Shown here in pieces: positions 48,875 through 61,200 of a stretch of 64,000 nt of DNA (position 1 is its first letter; the number at the start of each line of letters is the position of its first letter). The DNA comes from Aphelocoma coerulescens (Eukaryota > Chordata > Aves > Passeriformes > Corvidae). The position numbers were made by a program, and so were the translations under genes. The DNA lies in the NCBI RefSeq assembly GCF_041296385.1, contig NC_091023.1:5022924-5086923 (forward strand), in the 5' to 3' direction. The notes under the pieces are model-generated. The model was not told the origin of the DNA. It made no database searches and saw nothing but the letters and a program-made list of their open reading frames with translations.

Positions 48875-51800
48875 CTCATCTCGGAGCATGTCACTAATGG
48901 AAGAAGCTGTATTTAAGCTGATCTGGGATTGACTGCTTATGCCACTGTCATCCCTCTGGTAGTCATCCAATGAGTGTAAGAGACTGCCTCTGGGTTTCAA
49001 TGTCTTTGGTCTCTCAGGAGCCTCCAGATTGCTTTCCACTCCAGAGCTGTTCCCAAGAGAGATCATCGAAGTGGCACATACTCGCCCAGGATAATGGAAG
49101 TTCTTGTGTTGAGAAGTGGATCGTGGACTCTGAGGTTTAGGACTCATAGGCCTACAAGGCATGTCTTTACCATCAGAATTTGAGAGCTGGGGACATGATG
49201 GACTTGACTGACTAAATGCCAGCTGCAAGTCAGTGGGGCTAAATGGAGATTTCATCCAGTATTCCTCTAGAGAAGTATTTAAACTGTTGCTCAGAACCTC
49301 CTGCTGTTCATCACAGTCTGAGCTCTGTGAGTATCTGATACCCAAGTCATGGGACTGTATTCGTCTTCTCCACATACGTGCAGGTGAAGGGACATCAACA
49401 GGCTCCATAGAGCTGTCAAAATAGTTGGAGTCTGTTGAGGAGCCATTATCTGTTTCTGTTTTTAAACAAGTGTGTCCGTTGGAACTATGCTGTCGCTCTA
49501 CTGGCGTTAACACATGGGCACTGGTTGCATTAGGACTCTCCTGTGTGGATGATGAACTTGCTGAGACAGGCCTTTTTGGTCCATCTGCCTCCTTGCTTTT
49601 TAGAAAAGCTTTCCAGGCGCTCTGGCGAAGTTTGGCTTTCTCCTTTTCATTTTTCACTGATGCTCTTGAGCTTTGCTCGGTGTTTTCCTTTTCTGGACAT
49701 TTGGACTCAAATAAGCTTGAGAGGGATTTGTGTGCCAAGGCCAACCTTGTCCTGAACTTCTTACCTTCAGGGGTTTTGTTTCTTTTGTGTTCATTTTCGG
49801 GGAATGATTTTCTTATCCCTGAATGCTCCACAGGTTCACTCTCATTGTTTTCAGATGAACCTGAAACTTGTCGATCTGCACCTTCCATCAGTATCCGACC
49901 AGAGGCAGAGGCCTTCCTCAGGCTCAATCTGTTGAATAATCCTGCAGGTTTCTCATAAAATAAATCATCGTCATCGGAGTACTCAGAGGTGTAACTTTCC
50001 TTCCTGTGGAAGACTAAACCAGATGAACAACTTTTGAAAGACAGTAAACTTGCAGTGTCTTCATCATCTTTCCCAGCATCCAGTTCTTCTATCTTTACCT
50101 TGCTGCCAAACAAACTGCTACCTCCCTGATTTTCTAATGAGGCAGGCTTAGTTTTCCTGAAAGATGTCATTTTTGAGAATACTAAAAACCTGGAAGCTTT
50201 CCCACTATTCTCATTCTTTGTTGGTTTTTGTACAGCTTTATGAAGACTGCTGTTACTTCCCAGGATGTGGGATGAGTTCTCATCCAATTCCTCGCTGTTA
50301 GTGCTGCAGGTACTTAGATTATCCAGGCCCAGCATGAAAGTGTTATGGGTCTCCCTGTTCAGAGACTCATCAAAGACATCACACACATCTAGACTGAGTG
50401 CACCGTCTTTGCTGGGACTAGAGGTGTCCGCTGCAGGAGAGCCCTCCTTTCCTTCCCTAGGAGAGGGTTCTTCACAAATTTCTGCCTTCGAGCCATTACA
50501 GCTTTCATTTCCTTGCCTGCCTCCTGCTTGTTCAGAGACAGTGCTGGGCCCTTGAAGGCCAACATCAGCACTGTCTCCCTGACACAAACTGCTTACACTG
50601 CTGCTGGTTTCCAGTGTCACTGCACTAGTAACCAGTCTCCTTGTTCTGCAGGGCTCTTCCTCAGAGACCTCAGAGACCTTCACACTGCTTCCACTGGGTG
50701 ATTTAATGAGTGATTTTTCACATGGATCTTCCTGACTTTCTGCAATAAGTTTATCACTGCCCAGTGGTACAGCAACATTCCTGAATTCTACTTTTGCACT
50801 TGCTACTGTGGAATTACTACAGGTGAACCCTAAGGATGAAACTGCTTCTGTTTTCTCTCTCTTCTCTACTGAAATTTCTGTTTTTACTTCAGGTTTATCC
50901 CTACCAGAGAGTACCTCTGTACTGCCAGGGATGAGGTGGGTGGCCAGAATTTGTTCTTCACAGTTACAACTTTCACTCTGAACTCTCTCTGGCTCATCAT
51001 GAACTTTGCTGACAGTATGAGGAGACATCAAATTCTTGCTCACTACATTTCTCAATGTTTCGGCTACCACTTCAGTAGGAAGGTTATCATTCAGTGTTTT
51101 GGACTGTAATCCTTTCTCCTCTACAGAGACTATAATTAGGGCAGGCTTTAATTCCAGAACAGTCATTAAGTCCCTTCCCTGCCTTATATAATTTGATCTG
51201 GGAGTCCTTTCAACAACAAAGACACTCTCTTCTTCCTTTCCTTTATGAGTAGGATGTTCACTTGTTCCTGGCTCTGAGTGGCTCCTTAAGGCACCAGTTT
51301 TGCAACTTGTATTTTGTTGCATTGACTCTTCATGCTCTATCCCACTGTCACTGCCATTTGGTTGCATTCCACTTTCCAGGGCTTTCCAACCAAAGCCAAG
51401 ATTAGAAGAATCATCTGCCCATCTTTCTCCTGCCACAATCTCTGTATCTGACAGTTCAGATTCAATGCCATTCTCCTCCAAACATTTGTGTTGTATTCCA
51501 CCATTGGAAACACAGTTTACAGAAGAATCACAATCTCTGCTTTCCACAACAGCAGGAACACCCACATGAGAAGCTGCAGGGTTCTCAGTGTCACCAGTGT
51601 CCGATTCAACATCAATATCACATGGGAATCTGCTTGCTTCCAGATCTCTTTCAGCTTTATAGTCATTGTTTTTCATAAGTTCTTCAGTGTTTATGACCAC
51701 TGGATCACAGTCCAGAGCAGAGGATGTCTCCTTTTGGTTTGGATTGCACTCACAAGAATCACTCTGTGTTAAGCTGCCACCACAGGTACCAGCAGGCTCT

Positions 51801-53134
51801 GGGCTAAGGCCACACGTCTCTGATTTAGAGTGCAAATAATAATCAATGCACTGGGGAGAGGCTGCTGGTTGAGAAAGTTGACACTCCTTTGTGCCTGTGT
51901 CAGTATCAAGAAGAGATCTTTTAATGCCACATTTGCTCTCTATTTCTATAGCCTTTTCAGGGCTTACAGGTACCCTTCCTAAGTTTTTCCAAGTGTATTC
52001 AAAATCCAGCCCTTGAAGATGTATTCTGGAACAGGACCATCTAAATTTGTCTGTCAGGTGAATACAGCTCTCCACACATTCTGTCTCCCTTTGAACACTG
52101 ATATTTTCAGGTACACTGTGCCATGTTTTACTTTCTGTAATCACTGACCTTGTGTGTGGTAGCTGAGATTTTGGGTTGAAGCAACTCTGGTAGAAGAGTG
52201 AATCTGATGTCAACATGGTCTCTGTACTTGCATGTTTTATCCTTTTACCTGTAGTTCCTTCACTGTCAGCTGAATACCTCCTGCTACATTTTATACTGGA
52301 CATAGACTCTAATTCACACTTACAGTCAGATGTCTCAGTGTAACTTTTACAGTTAGGTCCATTTGTTTCAGAATGAAGATTAGGCAAACTGCAGCTTGGT
52401 GCTGCATCTGACCAGAAGGAAAATCTCTGTACCTCAGGAAAAATCAAAGAGCTTTCTGAGTTTGCTTTGAAACAAGCAATGTTAAATACTGCAGAATGTT
52501 CCTTCAGTCTTGCAACATCATCTTCTGTAAGTACCGAGTTGGTACAGGACTGTACTTCCCTGCTTTCTAACTCTGCCTTACTTTGCAGCGCTGCTACAGA
52601 CCTTTTATTTGTCTGTGATAAAATGCCCTCTTCACAGACTTGGCTCTCTGTGATGGAAATACCACTAGATAACGTTAGCTCTTCATTACCCAATTCTTCA
52701 CCCTCTAACTCTGCAAACTGTATGCAAAATTCAGTTTTGCTTGGTGCTTCTTTTATTTTGGAGGACAATTCTAGCTGTACGTGCTGGGTAAACTCTGGTT
52801 GCCTGGAGCACTTCAGTTCACGGAAGGTTGTTTCTGCCTTTTCTTTGGGAAGATTACAGCACAGGGTTTTTCTTTCAGTAAACAGGCAGTTTGAATCCAA
52901 GAAAGCATTCCCAGTTACATCACTGGAAAGGGATTCTGTGTCTGATGCACTCTCATAAGGCTCCGTTTTTACATCTGACAAAGATCCACTCTGATGTGAC
53001 ACGGTTTCAAAATAATCTTCATCTGTTTCTTGGCTGGATCCACGCACCTCCAGTTCTGTTGTGCTTGGGGTAGAAGAACTCAGATCGTCTTCAAACTCTC
53101 CTTCACTGATGTAGTTTTCAACTGGCTGTGGGGT
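48875..53134 (-). CDS. ARHGEF4: ARHGEF4 giant exon, long-isoform N-terminal region (1,420 aa)
   Basis: This single open exon of 4,260 nt has an acceptor (tttgtttattcacag) before 53134 and a donor (GATGAG|gtgagttg) after 48875. It is phase 0 at both ends and encodes exactly 1,420 residues. It begins TPQPVENYISEGEFEDDL. The first two thirds are rich in Ser, Thr, Glu and Cys with no recognisable fold. From about residue 985 there are blocks that look constrained: a basic FRKTKP segment (about 990), an acidic YSDDDDLFYEK patch (about 1050) followed by GLFNRLSLRKAS, a LALAHKSLSSLFESK block (about 1125-1142), a QSAWKAFLKSK helix-like segment (about 1170), a basic MWRRR segment (about 1253), and DSGISS at 1396-1401. 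There is no membrane segment or signal peptide. It is probably a regulatory or scaffolding extension ahead of the APC-binding, SH3, DH and PH parts; that role is inference. An ATG- or GTG-based start inside the exon is not needed because the frame is open to the acceptor. Confidence 0.85.
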
Positions 53135-56100
53135 CTGTGAATAAACAAAAATTATTAGTGAGTTAGCAACGACATCCTACAGCAGCAGGGTAACATGAAT
53201 TATTATTAGAAAAGGGACTTCAGAACACAATTAATTTAATACATACTGATGTCTTTGCAAGTTATACTTGATGTCTTACTTCTTGATGGTCCTGAGGTCT
53301 TTCTATTTCTTGCTTGTTTTTTTCTTTAATGTTTCTTAATTAACCTTTTTTTTCATTTTCATATGTAATTATGCAGAGGCCAAAATTTTACTTTTCTCTG
53401 TATCTTTCATAGCCCATTATGAAACACTTTTCATATTCAACTACATCAAATGGAAATCATCCCTTGCCAGTAGATCTAGAAACTCCAATGAACACATCTT
53501 CAAATCTGAGGAGGATGTGTATGTGAAAAAACCTGGGAAGTAATTATTAGTGTCTGCATTACAGAAATGTGGAATAAATATATGCAGAATAACTGCACTT
53601 GAGTAATCAGATATTACCCATACCAAAACTTGAACCAAAGGTGAAAAAAGCCTTAAATCTCATTTTCCAGAAGGCTTGTACGAGGAGCACTACATGGATC
53701 AGTTATCAGAACACATCCAAATCATTGGCTCTGAGCAGAAGGATTAAAAACACACCGTCGATATTAGGAAAAGTTTTTGTCACAGACAGCTAATGCTGGG
53801 AGAGCCTCAGTCTTCTTTTCTTCAACAGAAGTCTGGATATTTCTCAAGTTTGAAGCAGAAAATGAAATCGCAGCAAACTTTCCTGAGGTAAAAATAGTAC
53901 TTGCTGTCTGTCAGCTTCAGGTTCAGCTACTGTCAGTAGTTCTACAAATGTACCCAACAAAGATACTTGGCTGATTTCAGCTTCAGTCCATTCATATCTA
54001 GAATGAGATGCCACATAAATAAAATTGGCAGCCTTTAACCCTAATGCTGGATGCCTCTTTACCCCAGTTTTGGTAACAGTTCTCACAAGAATGATCAGCA
54101 TATTTTAAAATCTGAAAATTGAGATAATAAACAATGAAAGACTTTTCTAAAAAAAAAAAAAAGACAAACTAAACCAAAACAAACAACAAAAAAATACCAG
54201 AAGTGAATGGCATCCATCAGACTCGAACACATGCTTGAGTTGCAAGCTTTAGCTTGAGTTGCATGTCGCATTCACCAGGGTCACAGAGGAAGTGTGATTC
54301 CTCATATGGGAAGAAAAATCACAGATCACGTCAAAGGACATATCACAGAGTTTCTGATTTTAGACTCCAAAACATAGTGTGTAAATTGGAAAAAGGAAGG
54401 CACGAGTTATTTCCAAATGAGAATTTCTCAACAAGAACACTGGTATTTTCTCTTGGCAGAAGAAGGAAAATACAAATTGAATGGAAGAGACAAAGGGAAG
54501 AATTCAGTATTTCAAAACAAGTCCAAAAATCACTTTTGAACCTGTCCAAATTGCACTGCAGTGGCAACATGAGTCACATAACCAGCAGAGCAATGAGTCC
54601 TTTAGTGTGTGCAATCAGTGATACATGTAATTGAGGTCCTCCAATAATGGCAAATCCCATGGTCCCCAGGACAGAGGTGACCAGCAGTGAGCAGCAGAGA
54701 GCAGCATTTCCCAAAGTGTGAGCAGTTGGTTCACACAACAGTGAGTGCAGCAGCAGCTGCTCAGCAGTAACAGCACTGCCTCTTCAACACTGTTCTGAGC
54801 ACAAACTTACAGATGGCAATAAACTAAGATAAAAACTATTCAAGCAACTAAAAGCAAAGTAATGAAGATGCCCAACTGTTCTCAAGGATAATTATGAATT
54901 AAATGTTTTTAAAAATTAGGGCAGAAATCTCTTACACTTCATCCATTATTCCAAACATAGCTATGTCAGGATATTCATACTGTGACCCCTCCCAAATTAA
55001 TTATTTTTAATGGGTTTATACAAAATGATGCATTTCAAGCAGAAACAGAGGCCCCAAAATTCCACAACTTGCGGGAAATAAGGAAACATCTTCTAGGTAT
55101 GAAGGGCACCAATTAATGTCAAGCACCACTCTTGGACTGGGCCCAGGACTGAACACAAGCCCCAGTGCTGCTAAGGAGGAGAACCAGTGCCAGGATGAGC
55201 CTGGCAGGGCCAAGTCTACCAGATGTAGCATGGGATGGAGCTCCCCTGAGGAGCGAGAGGATGTGGAAGCTTTGATTTCCACCAAGTCTAGCCAAGTCCT
55301 CTGCCTAAGAGGGAGGCCTAGAGCTCACCTATGGTAAACATGACATTCATGGGCTCACTGAACTTCCCCAATGACCAGGGAATAAATCCTAACAGGGCCA
55401 ACAACCTGCCAGTGGTGCCATTTGTATCTTCTGCAGGTCTCTCAATGTCTCTGGGAGGCCCAGAGTTAGCTCTGACCATGTGCTCTGTCATCTGTGGTTT
55501 AGTTTTCCCCCAACCTGTAGTGTGTGTATTTTGTTAGGGTTTCTGGCACTACTTCTCGTGGTGTTTTACTGGGCTTTTTTTCTGTAGAAATTGAGCCTAA
55601 AGCGCTCAGTCAGAGCAGAAGGGGAGGTTTACAATGGACTCTGACATAGCCCTGTGCTCCCAACACAGACAATCACAGGCTCGAGAACTGAGCAGATGTG
55701 CAGCAGTGATTCTCAGCGAGGCTGCCCATTAGACAGCAGTACTCATGCCTTTAAGTTCCATGAGATTACATTGAGAATTTCAAAAGACAAATTATGGCTC
55801 TTTCCTGGGAAGGGTTCTTGAGAAAACCCTCAGCACCTATGGACAGGGTTGCTTGTTTATACATCTCCTCAATCTCAGAGCAGATAAACATTTGGAAGAC
55901 AAGGGCCTAGAATAAATGCAAAAAATAAGTTCCAAAATAAGGCTTTTGTACTTCACAAACAATACACAAAACACAGCAAAGCTCCCCTGCTTTTCTATTG
56001 CATCTCTTTTACCATCTCTGAAATGTGCCAAGAAAATAGGATGAAATTGAAGTTACTGATCTGTCTTGCTGTTATTGCATGTAGCCACATATAATCTCGT

Positions 56101-58161
56101 CCACGTAGTCACCAGAAAAATAAAACTTGTGACTTTGATGTGTGATGACCTTTATCTCCATAAAATAAAGTACCTTACATCCAGATTGCCCTCATATGTG
56201 ACATTTGTTCCCATGGGCTAAGTCACTCTTGTCTTCTGAATATTTTTCATTCGGAAGGACAGTCAGGTATCATTTTTTCTCTAGATCAGATTTAGTATTT
56301 GAATAATTTTCTCACACAATATTATATTGTAGCAATAGTGAGTTTCTCAGATATTGTGTCTCCCTAATTTTCTCTGCCTAACACTTGGCAGGAGAGGTTA
56401 AACAGACAATTGTATTACTTACAACTAGTCTTTCAAGGAAGGATTTAATCCTTAATTTTCACAACCACAAAAAGAATCTGACCATTTATATGGCTTTTTC
56501 TTTTACTTTGAATGCAAGTTCCCTAAGCAAGTCTGACTTGCTTTCCCACTCACTCAGACCTGACCCTAGTTATCACCTCATTTCCAGCTCAGGGAACATC
56601 TGAACAGTTTTTCCCTGAAGTCAAGACTACATGAAAGCATTTTCAGTTCATCTTTCAAAGGATCCAGACAATTGTTTTCTCCACAGGTGATGGTAGCCAC
56701 TCTTGAGTTGCTATCAATATACATTTCATAAATCTCCATTCACACCTTGTTTGACTGGAAGGCACAGCCCAGTGTCTTTGATTTGCAACGGGAGGAGACT
56801 AAAATGCAGTTCCCATTAACAGGTGAGAGCAAGCCAGCTGTCCTCTCTGCTCAATGGGCCTCAGCCCTGCTCAGCAGGGAAAGGAAATGTGTAATTCCCA
56901 GGGCAGGCACAAGGGAATCATTTACAGGAGGTCTCATCCTGCCGTGTGCTCTGAACTCCTACTGGTGCCAGTACAGCCAGGCTCAGGGCACTCAGTATTT
57001 GGCTGTAACTACTTCAGTACTCAAGGCTGGGCTTATCCACATGCTGTCTCTCCATTACTGTCTCTGAGAAGGGCAACACTAATAAAGCCTCTTAAAAAGT
57101 GGGGAAAGAAAGAAAGATAGACAAAGCTAGTGAATGAAACTGTCCCCTGCACTGCAATATAGGATTGCCAACACAGCTGCTTCAGGCTTCAGCTGTAATG
57201 TTGTCTAGGGTAACTTGTACTGGTTTAACTCGTGTCCTATATGTTTGAAAAATAAGCCAAATGGAGCTACTGAAATGACTGAGTCTCTGGAACTCCTCCT
57301 TGGCTTCTCAGGGATCCTGACTCAGTTTCAAATTCTTAACTTTTCATGACAGCTAAACGGTAAATATTTGAGGCACTCTAACATGGTGACATGAAACTCA
57401 TCCAGCCTCTGTGTAATGAGAGCTGTGAAAAGCTGAGATTTTTCTACAACCAAGTAGGGACTTAGGTGGCCATGAGGTTTGAAAAATGCTGGTCACTGAA
57501 CTGTTATTGCCACTATGGATACCCTGAGCTGAGGTCACAGAGGAAAAAACAAAGTTATATCCAGTACCAGGACAGAAATAGCATTTGAAACACCCAGTTT
57601 CTCCTTTTTGTGACTTTGATACACCTCTGCTCTGAAAGGGACAGTCTTGGGGAGAGAGGGAGGACCCTGGCCTTAGGGCCTTGGTCTCTCCGACTGGGCT
57701 GCCAAAGGTTGCCCAAGATAATGTTACTTCTAGGATGTTACTTGGATGTTTGCCAGGTTGTAAATGCCTCAAAAGATCTAAGATCACCAAGCCTTTCCAG
57801 AAGAACAGTCACAGAAATGTCTTTTCATGAACTAAATTATGTTCTTGGATTAAAAGCAAGCATGGCACAAAAAATGTTCCCTTCACAAGAAGTTTTGTCA
57901 CAGAGGTCAGAAGGGGTTCCTGGCAATGATGGAGCACAGCTGGCATCCCACAGAACCAGTCTCACTACCTCAGTCACAACAGAGCTGTAACAAAAAACTT
58001 CACACGTTTGGGGAAAAGATACAGACCCAGAATAAATGGTCTCAACTTACCTACACTTTTCCATGCTTAAGTAAATGCAAAGCCTGTCCAGAAATCCTTA
58101 AAGCAAACTGGATGCCAGTCAGGGGTTGGATTATACATGGTATAAAGAGACACAGGCCTAC
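53135..58161 (-). other. ARHGEF4: Predicted ARHGEF4 intron upstream of the giant exon
   Basis: A 5-kb intron from gtaggc to tttgtttattcacag on the minus strand. It contains a short A run near 54151 and a CAG/CTG-flavoured patch near 54680-54770. No coding signal or retroelement is recognised. The acceptor side is secure and the donor side depends on the 50-nt exon. Confidence 0.55.
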
Positions 58162-58211
58162 CTCAGGGGAACTTTGTGTGGCAAATGAATTTGCATGTAA
58201 AGGTTTATTCT
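58162..58211 (-). CDS. ARHGEF4: ARHGEF4 50-nt coding exon
   Basis: This is a short predicted exon with an excellent acceptor (tttgttttctcttcag) and a good donor (CCTGAG|gtaggc). Read after two bases that finish a split codon, it encodes NKPLHANSFATQSSPE and ends in phase 0. The other two frames either meet a stop or leave a phase that does not suit the next exon. With the upstream candidate exon it gives MSSCIRKKA-E-NKPLHANSF and then runs directly into the giant exon. A second strong donor (GTGTAG|gtaagttg) lies at about 58055, but using it would put a TAG stop at the exon end, so the 50-nt form is preferred. No domain is visible in so short a peptide. Confidence 0.55.
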
Positions 58212-61200
58212 CTGAAGAGAAAACAAAATTCTTTGGGAGAGCCTTCCCACACCCCCAGAGCTGTGTTTTTCAGGGTTCACATAAAACAGAAGAACAGAAC
58301 TTGTGAAAGGCTCTTAAATTAATGGTGACACAACCACCCCTCAAAAAGCTGCCTCTGGGAAAGGATTTCAGACAGGAGGTGACAGTGCAGGGTACAGTGC
58401 AGTAGCTGCAACCCACCCCAAATCCCTCTGCACTGATCAATTGTGGCTGGAAAAATGACCCAGCAGAGATTCAAATTAGAAACTATACAGAAAACATCAA
58501 ATAAAGTAGCCACATAAGGTCCCCAAGGGTTCAAATTATCTTCTTGATCAAATCCAGATACCCAAGCTCTTTTGTTAAATTGCCTTTATTTACTACTGTC
58601 TTGTAAAAACAAACCTTGTTACACTTAATGAGAAAGAAGTAGATTAAAAGACATTAACTTCAGACAGAATTTTTGTTTCTTAGTCAGCAGAAAACCACTT
58701 TTACTGAATTGCCTGTCATTTCGGTGGATATTACAGGTGCTACAGATGTTTATAAAGAGCAAACCAGCATGAAGAAGAGCAGATGCAGCACTGTGCCTTG
58801 ATGAGGACTGCTGAGCAGGGATGCTGTTGTCAGCAGAGGTTCTGAACCTTCAGACTGATTCTGCTCTGTGCATAAATGGCAATTTGACAGGCACTCTGAA
58901 AGGCACTACAAATGAAACCCTCTGCAGGTACTGGGGAATGTGCTCTATAACCACTGAATGATGACATTTTCCTTGAAAACATACTCAATTTTTGATGCAG
59001 GACACAAACATTTGCATCTTAACTGCACTAGAGGAAACAAAATTCACAGATGGATGAGAAAAGCAACTCCCCAGGAGGTTCTTGCTGCAGTGCAGATATG
59101 TATAGGCATCCAATAGTAATTTTGGCACTAAGAAGTCTGGTGAAACAGATGTTTTGTTAATCATCTATACACAGCAATAGCACTGTTCACAGGGCTCTCA
59201 ATCCTAAAGTGGTAACATTTTTATATACAGAGCCATTTATGCATAAAGTCACTAAAACAACCTATTTTCCACATCTTTTCCACAAAAGATGGATTTTTCA
59301 TTGTTCCCAAATGGCACAGTTACTTTTCACTAAAAGATATCCCAAAGCCAGTTGTGTTGATTTGTGAGAACTTGCACTACACTAATAACTACTGGCATGA
59401 GGAAACAACATGTGGACATCCACTGCACATCTTGCTCTAGTTGTCTTTAGTGCCTTCACTGGAAAGCCTCCAAATGGTTAAGCAAGTCCAAAATCATCAG
59501 GACTAGGTGAGCAGTTGCATAAGGCTGTGGCAGGTACCATCACTCGAGGCAGTAGTGCCAGGTGAAGGCAGGAGGGAAGAGTTGGAACCAGTGGCCAAAC
59601 AACGCACAGAATCAGTGAAATATCTGAACATCACAACAGCACCATAACTCCCAAAACTTCACTGTGTTCCCCCACCCACCACCAGCTTGAGTGTTCTGTT
59701 TCTGCTCAGGGAGTGTTTCACCATTACAGCCCTGATTAACCTGGCCTCAGAGGTCATCTGGGCCTCCACCACGGTGTTGTCTCATGACACTTGATCAGTA
59801 CAGGAGTGCAAGAGCAGAAAAATACCACAGGCAGTGGGCCCACTGCACTCCACGCAGCTTCTCCAATTCCTTTCAACAAGCCAATTCCAACATAAAAACA
59901 CTCTGGCCCAAAGCCAAAACCAGCATCTCCCCTTTGACACTGACACCCCTACTAGCACAGCGAGCTTAGCAGAAGTGTCGGCCAAGGTGCCGGGGATCCC
60001 AGAGTGTGTGATCTGGGAGCCATCTAGAGGTGGCAGCGGCGCCTGGCCAGAGCACTTTGCACGCACAAATACACGCTGCCCCTAATAAACACAGGCTGCG
60101 TTCCAGTGTCTCACTGTGTTGCAGGGCAGGTGTCTCACCATCAAATTCCTCAGCTTTAGTTCCAAACAGATAGGACTGCCCAGCAGATGAAGAGGTGAGG
60201 CAGTGAGGAGGCATAAAGATTTCCTGCGGTGAGATAAGAAGATAAGTATGCAAGATAGGTTATTTGTACAATATGATTGCACAACACTGAAAAGTTCATG
60301 GCTCTCTATGTCTTGTATTTGTGGTTTATTTCTTCCATTAAGTTTTACAAGCTGCAGTTTGCACCAGAAATACATTTTTCATCAGGGCAGCAATATGAGA
60401 CATAACTATTATGAAAATATTTGTAGATTTATTCTCACAAACTGACAGCTGATTTGTACCAAAGAAAATCCTACCTTTCAGCCAAGGCACTAACTGTGTG
60501 GGTTCACTCTTGAAATGTAAAGTTTAGACTGTATCCATAATTAATATTGTTACTGTTCTGAAATATAAAAAGATCATTTTTTCGTCAATATGGCAATATA
60601 ATATGTCAAATAAAATTTGGAACACAAACAGCTAAAACTCAGACTCCAGCAATTTCCCTGCTGTTGGACGCAGTCTGTGACCATTGCACTGACACACTCC
60701 CTCTGCTGGCAAATCTAAAGAGACAATATCGCTTATTGCTTCATTGTGCTTCTGCCTTCAACACAAGGAAAGCTTATATTGTTAGATGGCTGATTATCTT
60801 TTCATGAAAGCTGGGGTTTATTTTGCTTGCCTCATAAAACCAGGTCAACATTCCTCCTCCTTCACACCCCTTCTCTATTTTATTTTAATAGAGAAAAGCT
60901 TGGTACTGTCCCAGCAAAAGATAACCAGAAGTTCATGTAGAAGATAGAGCATAAAGATATGAGCAGATAACATGGCTGCTCCCATGAAATGGGGGACTAA
61001 GCTTCAGTGCTTTGTACTAAAAATGAAATCTAACACACTTGGCCACGAGGAAGCTCCTGCCTCAGAGTCATAGAGCAAATGTTCCTCCATCTCTGTGTAA
61101 ATTTTACCATTAACCTTTCTCCAAGGCAGGTGCACTTACAGGAGGTAGAAGCTGTCTGGCAGAAGCACCACTCAGCTGTGCACAGACCAAAAGTCCTACC

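Noticed and set aside
49425..49958. Plus-strand open frame of 177 codons
   Set aside because: It lies wholly antisense to the giant ARHGEF4 exon and is a shadow of its codon bias.
53755..53780. gatattaggaaaagttttt, a CR1-like phrase
   Set aside because: Only about 20 bp matches and the flanks do not continue as CR1.
55332..55435. Minus-strand open segment ending at a CATAG|gtgagc donor
   Set aside because: The upstream acceptor is poor, its phase does not fit the next exon, and the peptide is unremarkable.
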